A stretch of DNA of 64,000 bases from Archangium primigenium. GTDB taxonomy: Bacteria; Myxococcota; Myxococcia; Myxococcales; Myxococcaceae. Below, one piece after another: positions 46,796 to 55,896 of this stretch (position 1 is the first letter of the stretch; each line of letters starts with the position of its first letter). The notes under the pieces are model-generated. The model ran no database searches, was not told where the DNA came from, and saw nothing but the letters and a program-made list of their open reading frames with translations. Both the position numbers and the translations under genes were made by a program. The stretch covers positions 744,001 to 808,000 of the forward strand of contig NZ_JADWYI010000001.1 in the NCBI RefSeq assembly GCF_016904885.1, read 5' to 3'.

Positions 46796-47416
46796 ATGAA
46801 TGTCAGCATCGAAGAGCGCACGGTCCTGGCGGAACAGGAGCTGGCTCAACAACTCGCGTGGCTGTCGCCCCAGGACACGCTGCGGGGGATGTTCTTCCGC
46901 AGTGTGCAGGAGGCGCTGCTGGCGCTCAGGGGCGAGGCGGCCCTGGAAGTGTGCCTGGAGGCGTGCGGTGGGGTGCGCGACTTCGTGGACTTCTTCGCCT
47001 ACCCGGCGCGCGACTTCGTGCGCATGCTCGGCCGCGCGGCGACGCTCATGGCGGAGGGGGACTGCTCCTCCGAGGACATGATGCGGATGCTGGGCTACCT
47101 GGGCACGGCGGTGTTCCTCAAGAGCCCGGTGGGCCGCGCCATGGACGTGCTCAGCTCGGGCACGCCCCGGCGGGTGCTGGAGAACCTGCCCATGGCCTAC
47201 CAGGTGCTCACGCCCATGGCGGGGCCGCTCACGGTGACGTGGCTGTCGCCCACGCGCGCGCGCGTCACCTTCACGCGGGCTCTCTTGCCCAGCGCCTACC
47301 TCGAGGGCCTCCTGGAGGCGCTGCTCAAGAAGGCGGGGGCGCGCGGGGTGCGCGTGGCCTGCCAGCGCCTGGGGCCCCTGTCGAGCGAGCACGACCTGAC
47401 CTGGTCGGTGTCCTGA
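46796..47416 (+). CDS. DUF2378 (TIGR02265) myxobacterial paralogous protein
   Basis: A 206-residue protein of the myxobacteria-restricted TIGR02265/DUF2378 family, recognised from TLRGMFFRSVQEALLAL, VRDFVDFFAYPARDFVRML, LGYLGTAVFLKSPVGRAM and LENLPMAYQVLTP. The family is expanded in Myxococcales and lacks a proven function; it is thought to be soluble. Start ATG 46796. A lipoprotein gene begins 1 bp after it, so they probably form an operon. Confidence 0.9.
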   Translation: MNVSIEERTVLAEQELAQQLAWLSPQDTLRGMFFRSVQEALLALRGEAALEVCLEACGGVRDFVDFFAYPARDFVRMLGRAATLMAEGDCSSEDMMRMLGYLGTAVFLKSPVGRAMDVLSSGTPRRVLENLPMAYQVLTPMAGPLTVTWLSPTRARVTFTRALLPSAYLEGLLEALLKKAGARGVRVACQRLGPLSSEHDLTWSVS

Positions 47417-47417
47417 C

Positions 47418-47807
47418 ATGGCGCCGCGACTCGCCGTGTGGGGCCTGCTGCTGGGCGCGGGGGTCGGGGTCTCGGCCTGTGGCGGCAAGGGCGCGGTGGC
47501 CATGCGGCCCTGCACCCTGGAGGCGCGCGCCTCGGTCTCGGTCCAGGTGGTGGACACGAAGGGCCAGGCCCAACCGGATGCCCGCGTCCGCTTCACGCTG
47601 GATGGGGGTGCCGAGCAGCAGGCCCCGTGCAACGGCGGGGGCGAGGGCGACTGCGCCAGCTGGGTGACGAACTACGAGACCGCCGGGGCCTACGTCGTCA
47701 CCGCCACGAGCGCCGATGGCCAGCGCTCCGCCCAGGAGCGCGTCACCGTGGGCCGCGACGAGTGCCACGTCCAGGGGCAGACCCTGACGCTCGTGCTGCC
47801 GGACTGA
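47418..47807 (+). CDS. Small lipoprotein with Ig-like domain
   Basis: A 129-residue lipoprotein (lipobox SAC, Cys21), begun 1 bp after the DUF2378 stop. The mature part (SVQVVDTKGQAQPDARVRFTLDGG; GAYVVTATSADGQRS) is a bacterial Ig-like/carboxypeptidase-regulatory beta-sandwich, with four cysteines after the lipobox. Likely a periplasmic accessory protein. Function unknown. Confidence 0.8.
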   Translation: MAPRLAVWGLLLGAGVGVSACGGKGAVAMRPCTLEARASVSVQVVDTKGQAQPDARVRFTLDGGAEQQAPCNGGGEGDCASWVTNYETAGAYVVTATSADGQRSAQERVTVGRDECHVQGQTLTLVLPD

Positions 47808-47818
47808 GCCCGGGCGGC

Positions 47819-48922
47819 TCAGAAGGCGTAGCGCACGCGGCAGTAGGGCAGGCGCCGCTCCAGGATCTGGAGGAACTCGCGCACGAGCTGCCCCTTGAGG
47901 CCCGTGCGGTAGCGCACGTTGGCGCCGCCGCCCTGGGACTCCTTGGCCTCCTGGAGGTCCGGGCGCCAGAGCACCTCCTCGGCCTTGGGGTGCCAGCCGA
48001 GGTTCACCTCGTGCAGCCGCTCGTTGTGGGTGAGGAAGATGACCTCGCACGCGAGCTGGGCCTTGGCCGCCGCGCCGATGCGGTCATCCACCTCCTGGAA
48101 GAGCGCGTCGTAGGCGTCCTGCCAGCCCTCGGTGATGACCACGGGTGAGAAGTTCAGGTGCACCTCGTAGCCCGCGGCCACGAAGTCGTCGATGGCGGCG
48201 ATACGCTCGGCGATGGGGCTGGTGCGCACGTCGAGCAGCTTCGCCTGGGCGTGGGGCATGAGGCTGAAGCGGATGCGCGTCTTGCCCCGGGGCGCGTAGC
48301 CGAGCAGCTCGCGGTTGACGAGCTTGGTGGCGAAGGAGCCCATGGCGTTGGGCAGCGTGGTGAACAGCCGCACCTGGTCGCGCACGTTGTCGCTCAGGGC
48401 CGCGTCGGCCGAGCAGTCGCTGTTGCACCCGATGTCGTAGACCCAGTAGCGCGGGTCCACGAGGTTGGGCTCGCGCTTGGGGCCGAGCTTGCCCGCGTGC
48501 CGACGGATGGCCGCCTGGATCTGATCGATGTTGACGAAGACGGTGATGGGGTTGGCGTACCCCTTGTGTCGCGGCACGTAGCAGTAGGCACACGCCATGG
48601 TGCACCCGTTGGCGGCGGACGGCGGCAGGTAGTCCGCGCTGCGCCCGTTGGTCTCGAAGCGCATGGCCTTCTTGAGGCCCAGCACCAGCGTGCTGCCCTT
48701 GATCTGGTTCCACGCCTCGACGTTGCCCGCGTTGCCGTACAGGCCGGGGATGTTCCAGTGCGAGCGCACCTCCACCCGCTCGGCGTCGGGGAAGCGCGCG
48801 AGGATGTCCCGGCCCCGGGGGTGTTGCTCCGCCTCGGGCTCCAGATAGATGCGTGACACACGCAGCAGCCGGTCGAGGGGGCGGGTCGCGGGCGGCTCGG
48901 GCGGGAAGAGTTCCAGGTTCAT
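47819..48922 (-). CDS. Spore-photoproduct-lyase-like radical SAM protein
   Basis: A 367-residue protein with the radical SAM cluster motif CTMACAYC (Cys-x3-Cys-x2-Cys) in PPSAANGCTMACAYCYVPRHKG, and family text LVLGLKKAMRFETNGRS and VYDIGCNSDCSADAAL. This matches the SPL-related family in non-spore-forming bacteria and in myxobacteria (DNA photoproduct repair is known for SplB; not proven for these). ATG 48922 is chosen; a TTG four codons upstream is an alternative. Confidence 0.88.
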   Translation of the reverse strand: MNLELFPPEPPATRPLDRLLRVSRIYLEPEAEQHPRGRDILARFPDAERVEVRSHWNIPGLYGNAGNVEAWNQIKGSTLVLGLKKAMRFETNGRSADYLPPSAANGCTMACAYCYVPRHKGYANPITVFVNIDQIQAAIRRHAGKLGPKREPNLVDPRYWVYDIGCNSDCSADAALSDNVRDQVRLFTTLPNAMGSFATKLVNRELLGYAPRGKTRIRFSLMPHAQAKLLDVRTSPIAERIAAIDDFVAAGYEVHLNFSPVVITEGWQDAYDALFQEVDDRIGAAAKAQLACEVIFLTHNERLHEVNLGWHPKAEEVLWRPDLQEAKESQGGGANVRYRTGLKGQLVREFLQILERRLPYCRVRYAF

Positions 48923-49014
48923 GGGCTTGTCCAAAAGTACGACCCGCGGCGCCCGAATGCCGGTTCCCGCGTCCCGTTTTCTCCATCCCTTCCGGCATGG
49001 GCTAGACTGGCGGC

Positions 49015-49296
49015 ATGCCCTCCCGACCTCCAGGACAACTCATCGTCCTGCCCGCGGCCGTCACCCGCTGGCATGCGGTGCGGTTGCGCCGGCGCAAGAT
49101 GAAGATCGCCGTGGCGAGCGTGGGGCTCGCCGTGCTGTTGGTGGCCTTGATGGACGTCATCTTCGAGGGCAGTGAAACGGGTCCGGGCGAGGGCGAGTCC
49201 TTCCTGGACGACTCGCCCTTCCGCCCGTCCTCCAGCGGCGAGCCGCGGGACATGGACGGTCCGGCCTGGTTCACCACCTCGGGCTCGGGGCGGTAG
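49015..49296 (+). CDS. Small single-pass membrane protein
   Basis: A 93-residue protein divergent from the radical SAM gene by 92 bp. A basic N-terminus (HAVRLRRRKMK) is followed by one membrane segment (IAVASVGLAVLLVALMDVIF) and an acidic, Ser/Gly-rich periplasmic tail. No family known. The start at ATG 49015 lacks a strong ribosome site. Confidence 0.5.
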   Translation: MPSRPPGQLIVLPAAVTRWHAVRLRRRKMKIAVASVGLAVLLVALMDVIFEGSETGPGEGESFLDDSPFRPSSSGEPRDMDGPAWFTTSGSGR

Positions 49297-49378
49297 GCCC
49301 CACGCCAGGCCCCACGGGGGGCTCCGGTGGGGGGACTGGCGCGGCGCCGCCGGGGGTTGAGCCCTCACGGAGGTGACG

Positions 49379-50224
49379 ATGGTCACGCGCGTCATGGGCT
49401 CCACCGGGGTGGCCGTTCCGGTGCTGGGCCAGGGCACCTGGCAGATGGAAGAGGACGACCGGGCGAGCGCCATCCGCGCGCTCCAGCTCGGGCTGGACCT
49501 GGGGCTCACCCACCTGGACACCGCGGAGCTCTACGGCCACGGCGAGGTGGAGAGCTGGGTGGGCGAGGCGCTCCAGGGCCGCCGGGACGAGGTGTTCCTC
49601 GTGTCCAAGCTGATGCCGGTCAACGCGTCCTATGCCGGGACCCTGCAGGCCTGCGAGCGCAGCCTCAAGCGCCTGCGCACGGACCGGCTGGACTGCTACC
49701 TCCTGCACTGGCCGGGCTCGCACCCGCTGGAGGACACCCTGCGGGCCTTCGAGCAGCTGGTGCGGGACGGGAAGATTCGCGCCTGGGGCGTGAGCAACTT
49801 CGACGTGGAGGAGCTGGAGGAGGCGCTCGCCATCGCGGGGCCGGGGCGCATCGCGTGCAACCAGGTGCTCTACCACCTGCGTGAGCGGCACATCGAGCAC
49901 CAGGTGTTGCCGTGGTGCGAGGCGCACGGCGTGGCGCTCGTGGGCTACAGCCCCTTTGGCAGCGGGGACTTCCCGGCGCCCGGCAGCGGGGATGGGCGGG
50001 TGCTGACGGCGGTGGCGCGGGCGCATGGGGTGAGCACCCGTCAGGTCGCGCTCGCGTTCCTGACGCGACGGGCGCCCTTGTTCGCCATCCCCAAGGCGAG
50101 CCGTGAGGTGCACACCCGCGACAACGCGGCGGCCGCCGGGCTGCGGCTGTCCGTCGAGGAATTGGCCCGGTTGGAGGAGGCCTTCCCCCTGGGCGCGCCC
50201 GAGCGGACCCTGCCCATGGTGTAG
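49379..50224 (+). CDS. Aldo/keto reductase
   Basis: A 281-residue AKR of the 2,5-diketogluconate-reductase-like group: VPVLGQGTWQME, LTHLDTAELYGHGEVE (Asp, Tyr), VFLVSKLMP (Lys), DCYLLHWPGSHPLE (His), RAWGVSNFDVEEL, and FAIPKASREVHTRDN binding NADPH. The ATG at 49379 has a near-perfect GGAGGTGA ribosome site; GTG 49373 is also in frame. Different subfamily from the AKR at 45528. Confidence 0.94.
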   Translation: MVTRVMGSTGVAVPVLGQGTWQMEEDDRASAIRALQLGLDLGLTHLDTAELYGHGEVESWVGEALQGRRDEVFLVSKLMPVNASYAGTLQACERSLKRLRTDRLDCYLLHWPGSHPLEDTLRAFEQLVRDGKIRAWGVSNFDVEELEEALAIAGPGRIACNQVLYHLRERHIEHQVLPWCEAHGVALVGYSPFGSGDFPAPGSGDGRVLTAVARAHGVSTRQVALAFLTRRAPLFAIPKASREVHTRDNAAAAGLRLSVEELARLEEAFPLGAPERTLPMV

Positions 50225-50298
50225 ACGGGCGGACGGGCGGGGTGAATGGCCGCGCCGGAGGGACACGGGGGTCTGATACGGTGCGGCCCGCGGTGCCT

Positions 50299-51798
50299 AT
50301 GGACATCCCCCAGCCTTCCTCCCATCCCCCGATGGAGACCTACCGCGACTTCCAGTGGGAACGCGCGCCCACGCGCCTGAGACAACTGGTGTGGCTCGGC
50401 CTCGGGCTCACGCCGCTCCTGCTCGTGCTGGACGTGTTGACGCTGCGCCTGCACGGCATGCCCCTCGGGCCGGCCGTGTTCATCCGCCTGCCCTGGGCGC
50501 TCGTGCCGCTGGGCCTGCTCGCCCTGCACGCGCGGGTGCGCCGCCCCACGCTGGCCCCGGCCCTGTTCTGGTGCGCGGCGCTCTACGCGTTCGGCAACGA
50601 GTGGGCCTTCTACCGGCTGGGGCTCGCGGACACGAGCTACCACGCGGTGGCCATGCTCCTGAACCTGCTGCTCGGGCCGTCGCTCATGCCCTCCAACCGC
50701 TCGGAGCGCTTCGGCTTCTACGCGCTGTTCGTCCTCTGGCACGGGGTGCTCACCGCGGTGTCCTCCTCGGCGTCCCTGGGGGCGCAGGCCCTGTTGGACG
50801 CCCCCGTGGCGCTGGTGGGCGTGCTCGGGGCGCGGGTGCTCGAGAGCCTGGAGGAGGGCCGCATCCGCGCCTTCTACCTGCGGCGGGACATGGCGCGCAG
50901 CGTGGAGGAGCTGGCGCGCTCGCGCGCGCGGGTGGTGGAGACGGGCCGCCTGCTGGTGGGGTCCGCGCGGCAACTGTCCTCCACCCTGGCGGACATGGCC
51001 GAGCAGGCGGCGCTCGTGCGCACCGCGGCGCTGCGCATCTCGTCGGCGAGCGAACAGATGGCCAACGCCGCCGGGGCGCTCTTCCGCCACTCGCGCGCGA
51101 GCGCCACCCAGGCGGACGAGGCCCAGCGCTACGCGAGCGAGGTGGACGGGCTGGTCAACGGGCTGGAGACGGGCCTCACCGCCATTGGCGGCGCGGTGGG
51201 CAAGAGCGCCCTGTCCATGCAGAAGCTGGAGGAGAGCTCGGACCGCGTCCACGGCTTCGTGGAGGTGATTCAGGAGATGGCCGCGGCGACGAACATGCTC
51301 GCGCTCAACGCGGGAATCGAGGCGGCGCGCGCGGGCGAGCACGGTCGGGGCTTCGCGGTGGTGGCGCGCGAGGTGGGCAAGCTCGCCGCGGAGTCGGGCC
51401 GCTCCTCGGCGCGCATCGGCGAGGTGGTGGGCGGCGTCACCGGGCAGATGGCCGAGACGCTGCACGCGGTGGGGCTCATCCGCGAGACGAACGAGCGCTT
51501 CACGCCGCTCCTGGAGTCGGCGCGCACCACGCTGCGCTCCATCCGCGAGACGGTGCAGCGCAACCAGCAGCTCATGGAGAAGAGCTCGGGCGAGGCCGAG
51601 CGGCAGGCGGAGCAGACGGCGCACATCTCGCAGGCGTGCGCGACGCTCCTGGAGCTGGTGGACACCTACGCGCGCATGGGCACGGACCTGTCCGCCACGG
51701 CGCGGCGCCTGGGCACCATGAGCGAGGAGCTGGCCGGGGTGCTGCCCCAGGCCGAGCCGGGCGCGCCCGAGCGGGGCGCGCCCTCGGGCTCACGCTAG
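50299..51798 (+). CDS. Membrane-bound methyl-accepting chemotaxis protein
   Basis: A 499-residue chemoreceptor. Residues 30-200 hold five or six hydrophobic segments with little periplasmic sequence, so sensing is probably in or near the membrane. The signalling hairpin reads [21 protein letters not shown] then [20 protein letters not shown], a slightly altered version of the consensus ([32 protein letters not shown]). No cheA or cheW nearby. Start ATG 50299. Confidence 0.92.
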   Translation: [499 protein letters not shown]

Positions 51799-52271
51799 AT
51801 GGGGTGCACCTGGCCCCAGTAGGAGATGTCCGCCGCGTCGTCGATGATGAGCGACTCGTGGTGATCCCACACGTCCGAGAGCGCGATGGCGTGGCCGCTG
51901 AGCATCTTGGTGGTGAGGTAGAGGGCGAAGTGGTCCGCGCCGCTGCCATCCCCCACGGGGCCGAGCTTCTCCAGGGGCAGGCCGGTGGCGGGGCAGCAGA
52001 GGATGCAGCGGGTGCCGGGGGCGATGTCGGTGAAGCCGCGCTTGCGCTTGTCCCCGTAGATGGGGGACAGGTGCACGAGCCCCTCGCGGCCCTCGGGCGT
52101 GCGCACGAGCACGGTGATGGCCGGGTAGCCGTTGAACGTCACGTTCGAGTACCCCACCAGGTTGTGGCCCTCGGGCCCGAACGCCTGGGTGATCACCACC
52201 GTCACCCGGTCCGAGTGCGGCAGCAGGTGGGCATGGCCCTCGGCGGAAGTCTCGTGAGCGGTTGCGTCCAT
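51795..52271 (-). CDS. Conserved hypothetical protein
   Basis: A 158-residue soluble protein (start ATG 52271 with GAGGAGGACGCC). Body: RVTVVITQAFGPEGHNLVGYSNVTFNGYPAITVLV, then TRCILCCPATGLPLEKLG and a C-terminal AIALSDVWDHHESLIIDDAAD. Two vicinal cysteines and several His residues hint at metal or redox function, but I cannot name a family. It shares the CTAG stop with the chemoreceptor. Confidence 0.72.
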   Translation of the reverse strand: MDATAHETSAEGHAHLLPHSDRVTVVITQAFGPEGHNLVGYSNVTFNGYPAITVLVRTPEGREGLVHLSPIYGDKRKRGFTDIAPGTRCILCCPATGLPLEKLGPVGDGSGADHFALYLTTKMLSGHAIALSDVWDHHESLIIDDAADISYWGQVHPI

Positions 52272-52526
52272 GGCGTCCTCCTCTTGGAAACCGTGAGTGC
52301 CGCAACATAAAAACGACCTGTCCTGGCGGCCACCCCCCGGGCCCATTTGTCCCGGGCCCCGGCGTCCGCTGTCCCACGCTCGGGCGCTATCAAGGCTTGA
52401 CTGGAAATACGGCTCCCGGATGTCTTGCCCGGCTCGGAGGGGGGAGGCGGGGTGTCCACCAGCGCACGCGGGGGGACGGAAGACGGCCCGGCGGGGCGGG
52501 GGGGACGCCTAACCTCGGCGGCCGTG

Positions 52527-54821
52527 ATGACCGTCGTGCTTCCCCTGGTGCTCGTCTCGCTGAGCGTGCCGCTCGTGCTGGGCGTGGGTCGTTGGCGTCC
52601 GGCGTGGGCCGGGCTCGTGGGTGTCGGGGGGGCCGCGGTCTCGCTCGCCGCCTTCGCGCGGGGCGTGGCCGAGGGGCCCGCCCGGCTGGACGTGCCGTGG
52701 ATTCCCACCTGGAACGCGCGCCTGACGCTCGCCCTGGACGGGCTGTCCGTCCTCTACGGGGGGCTGGTGCTCGGCGTGGGGCTGCTCGTGCTGCTCTACG
52801 CGCGCGTTTACATGCCGCACTACCTGGAGGAGCAGAAGCGGCCGCGCGACGAGGAGCCGCGCCTGCACGCGTGGATCCTCGTCTTCATGGCGGCCATGCT
52901 GGTGCTCGTCATGGCGCGCGACGCGCTCCTGCTGGTGGTGGCGCTGGACGTGACGACGGTGGCCTCGTACTTCCTCATCGGCTACGACCGCGAGCGCGTG
53001 GCGTCGCGCAGCGCGGCGCTCCTGGCGCTGGTGGTGACGGGGAGCACCTCGGTGGTGCTGCTGGTGGGCGTGGTGCTCCTGGGCGTGACGTACGGCACGT
53101 TCGACCTGGAGCGGTTGGTGGACCTGGCCACGCGCGTGGGGCCGGGGCCGCGGCTGGGCTGGGCGCTCGGGTGCGTGGCGGTGGGGGCGCTGGGCAAGAG
53201 CGCCCAGGTGCCGTTCCACTTCTGGCTGCCGCGCGCCATGGCGGCCCCCACGCCGGTGTCCGCCTACCTGCACTCGGCGGCGATGGTGGCCGCGGGCGTG
53301 TTCGTGCTCCAGCGCTTCTTTCCCCTGCTCGCGCTCGAGCCCCGGGTGCTCCAGGCGCTCGCGGGGGTGGGGCTCGTGTCCATGGTGATGGGCAGCGTCT
53401 TCTCGCTGGGCTCGCGGCGCCTCAAGCGCGTGCTGGCCTATTCCACCATCGCCCAGTACGGCTACGTGCTGGTGATGGTGGGGCTGAGCGGGGACGGCGC
53501 GCCCTTCTACGTGCTGGCCCACGGCCTGTGCAAGGCGGCGCTCTTCCTCACCGTGGGCGCCGTCACCGAGGCCACCGGCAAGGACTCGCTCACGGACCTC
53601 GGGGGCCTGGGCCGCTCGCAGCCGTGGCTCGCGGCCACGAGCGGCGTGGCGGCCGCGGGGCTCGCGGGCCTGCCGCTCACGGTGGGCTTCTTCAAGGACG
53701 AGCTCTTCTTCCACGCGCTCGCGGCCCACGGGCCCTTCTGGGCGGGGGCGGGCCTCTTGGGCGCGGCGCTGACGCTCGGGTACACGGGCCGGCTGTGGGT
53801 GCGTCTGTTCCTCGGCGAGCCGCGCGGCGTGGGCCCCCGGGCCTCGGCGGGCCTGGTGCTGCCCATCGGCGTGCTGGCGGGGCTCACGCTCGTGGGCGGC
53901 GTGTGGCTCGCGCCCCTGTCGCGCCTGGCCACGGCGGCGGGCGGGCAGATGCGGGGCCACGCGGTGGAGGTGTCGCTCGGCTACCACCTGGACACGCGCG
54001 TGGAGAACCTGCTCGCCCTGGGGGCGTGGACGCTCGGGGGCCTGCTGGTGCTCACCCGGCGCCGGTGGGAGGAGGGGCTCGTGCCCGTGCTGCACACCGC
54101 GGGCAATTGGGGCGCGGAGCGGCTGTACGGCGCGGTGCTGTCGCGGGCGGACGCCGTGTCGGACGCGCTGCGCAACCTGGAGGTGCGCGACCTGCGCGAC
54201 CGGGTGGCGGCGGTGCTGATCCCCGCGGGCCTCCTGGGGCTCCTGGCGCTCGGGCTTGCCCCCACCTCCGGGCCGCTCTTCATCCCGGGCGAGGTGGGCT
54301 GGGATGACCTGCCCCTGCTCATGGGCCTGGCCATCGCGGCCGGGGCGGCGGTGGCGGCGCTCGGCGCGCGCAACCACCTGCACCTGGTGATGTTGCTGTC
54401 GTGCGTGGGCTTCAGCCTCGCGGCGGTGTTCTCCTTCGCGGCGGCGCCGGACGTGGCCTTCACCGCGGTGCTGGTGGAGACGACCTTCACGCTGCTGTTC
54501 GTGGCGCTGCTCTCGCGCCTGCCCCGCGAGAGCCGGGTGCGCGCGCAGACGGAGGCCCAGCGCCCGCGCGGGCGCGACTGGCTCTACGCGGCCGTGGCCG
54601 GCGGCAGCGCCATGGCGATGACGTGGAACGCCCTGTCCCACCTGAGCGAGGAGCGGGTGATGACGCGGCACATCGCCCTGTCCCAGTCGGCGCATGCCAG
54701 GTCCGTGGTGTCCGCCATCCTCGCGGACTTCCGCGGCCTGGACACCGTGGTCGAGACGTCGGTGGTGGTCGTGGTGCTGCTCGGTGTCATGCACCTGCTG
54801 TCCGGGGAGCGCGCGGAATGA
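52527..54821 (+). CDS. mrpA: MrpA-type Na+/H+ antiporter large subunit
   Basis: A 764-residue NuoL/MrpA-family membrane protein. Core motifs: VALDVTTVASYFLIGYDRER, GALGKSAQVPFHFWLPRAMAAPTPVSAYLHSAAMV, RLKRVLAYSTIAQYGYV (proton channel Lys residues), FFKDELFFHAL. The C-terminal ~200 residues (LLSCVGFSLAAVFSFAAAPDVAFTAVLVETT; GLDTVVETSVVVV) are the MrpA-specific MbhD/MbhE-like domains. So it is MrpA and not complex I NuoL. ATG 52527; GTG 52524 is possible. The stop overlaps mrpB. Confidence 0.92.
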   Translation: MTVVLPLVLVSLSVPLVLGVGRWRPAWAGLVGVGGAAVSLAAFARGVAEGPARLDVPWIPTWNARLTLALDGLSVLYGGLVLGVGLLVLLYARVYMPHYLEEQKRPRDEEPRLHAWILVFMAAMLVLVMARDALLLVVALDVTTVASYFLIGYDRERVASRSAALLALVVTGSTSVVLLVGVVLLGVTYGTFDLERLVDLATRVGPGPRLGWALGCVAVGALGKSAQVPFHFWLPRAMAAPTPVSAYLHSAAMVAAGVFVLQRFFPLLALEPRVLQALAGVGLVSMVMGSVFSLGSRRLKRVLAYSTIAQYGYVLVMVGLSGDGAPFYVLAHGLCKAALFLTVGAVTEATGKDSLTDLGGLGRSQPWLAATSGVAAAGLAGLPLTVGFFKDELFFHALAAHGPFWAGAGLLGAALTLGYTGRLWVRLFLGEPRGVGPRASAGLVLPIGVLAGLTLVGGVWLAPLSRLATAAGGQMRGHAVEVSLGYHLDTRVENLLALGAWTLGGLLVLTRRRWEEGLVPVLHTAGNWGAERLYGAVLSRADAVSDALRNLEVRDLRDRVAAVLIPAGLLGLLALGLAPTSGPLFIPGEVGWDDLPLLMGLAIAAGAAVAALGARNHLHLVMLLSCVGFSLAAVFSFAAAPDVAFTAVLVETTFTLLFVALLSRLPRESRVRAQTEAQRPRGRDWLYAAVAGGSAMAMTWNALSHLSEERVMTRHIALSQSAHARSVVSAILADFRGLDTVVETSVVVVVLLGVMHLLSGERAE

Positions 54822-55291
54822 ACAACGCCTTCATCCAATCCGTGTCGCGCATGCTGCTGCCCCCGGCGTTCGTGGTGGCGGTGGCCGTGTGGCTCAAGGG
54901 CTACGCGGAGGCGGGTGACAGCTTCGGCGCGGGCGTGCTCGCGGCGCTCGCCATCCTGCTGCAATACGTGGCGAGCGGCCGGGACGCGGCGCGCCAGCTG
55001 CCCGGCGTGCGCTACGCGCCCCAGGTGGCCGGGGTGGGGCTCTTGCTGCTGCTGGGGGTGACGTTCGTGCCGCTCGTGTTCGGCCACGCGCCCTTGAGCC
55101 ACGTGCCCGGCCCGGGAGAGAAGGTCCTGCACCTGGGCGTGGTGGAGGTGTACACCGCCGTCCTCTTCGACGTGGGCATCTCCCTCGTGGTGATGGGGTT
55201 CGTCGTCACCGCCATCGATGGGTTGCTCTCTCAACGCTCCAAGACGGCCCCCCCCGGAGGGGGGATGGCGTCCCCCGGGAAGGAGCGCTAA
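54818..55291 (+). CDS. mrpB: MrpB-type antiporter subunit
   Basis: A 157-residue four-segment membrane protein of the MnhB/MrpB family (RMLLPPAFVVAVAVWLKGYAEAGDSFGAG, ILLQYVASG, VVEVYTAVLFDVGISLVVMGF). ATG overlaps the mrpA stop (ATGA). No MrpC, D, E, F or G follows; the next gene is an unrelated lipoprotein. So the pair may work with subunits encoded elsewhere. Confidence 0.9.
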   Translation: MNNAFIQSVSRMLLPPAFVVAVAVWLKGYAEAGDSFGAGVLAALAILLQYVASGRDAARQLPGVRYAPQVAGVGLLLLLGVTFVPLVFGHAPLSHVPGPGEKVLHLGVVEVYTAVLFDVGISLVVMGFVVTAIDGLLSQRSKTAPPGGGMASPGKER

Positions 55292-55373
55292 AGCGCGCCC
55301 TCGAAGGGGGGGAGCGGCGCGCGCCGCCTGGCCGGACACGTGCGTCCGGCCCCCTCCTTCTGGGAGGTTCAAC

Positions 55374-55889
55374 ATGTCGAAGCGTCTTGGGACCCTGGCC
55401 ATCGCCGCCGCCGTGCTCGCGAGCCAGGCGGGCTGCTACCACACGAAGATCGTCACCGACCGCGCGCCCGAGGGCCGGGAGTACTCGGACCGTCAGTGGT
55501 TCACCATCGGCGGGCTCGTGCCCCTGTCCTCGCCCGCGGGCCGCGAGTGCCGCAATGGCCTGTCGCGCGCGGAGAGCCGGCTGAGCGGCACGGACTGGCT
55601 CATCAACGTGGGCCTGGGCCTGGCGGGCGGCCTGGTGGGCGCGGCGGCGTGCAGCAGCGGCTCGGACGCCGAGCGCCTCTCGTGCATGACGAGCGGCGCC
55701 TCGCTGGCGACGTTCCTGCTCGGCTCGCGCACGGTGGAGTACGCCTGCGCCGCCGGGCCGCGCGAGGACTACGGCCCGCCGCGGGGCTACGTCGCGCCGC
55801 CGCCTCCTCCTCCCCCGGGCTACGCGCCGCAGCAGGGCTACGCGCCGCCGCCCTCCGAGGCCGTGCCGCCCCCGCCGCCCACGCCCTGA
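55374..55889 (+). CDS. Bor-family lipoprotein
   Basis: A 171-residue lipoprotein (lipobox AGC, Cys21), start ATG 55374 with GGGAGG. The mature N-terminal part CYHTKIVTDRAPEGREYSD..WFTIGGLVPLSSPAG matches the Bor/Iss lipoprotein pattern (serum resistance in lambda lysogens). A Gly/Ala-rich hydrophobic middle, then a long Pro/Tyr/Gly tail (about 40 residues), extend it beyond Bor (about 97 aa). Confidence 0.72.
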   Translation: MSKRLGTLAIAAAVLASQAGCYHTKIVTDRAPEGREYSDRQWFTIGGLVPLSSPAGRECRNGLSRAESRLSGTDWLINVGLGLAGGLVGAAACSSGSDAERLSCMTSGASLATFLLGSRTVEYACAAGPREDYGPPRGYVAPPPPPPPGYAPQQGYAPPPSEAVPPPPPTP

Positions 55890-55896
55890 GTCCGCG

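Noticed and set aside
54598-54618. ACGTGGAACG inside mrpA, looking like a parS half-site
   Set aside because: Only the right half matches; the left half differs at several positions, so it is coding sequence by chance.
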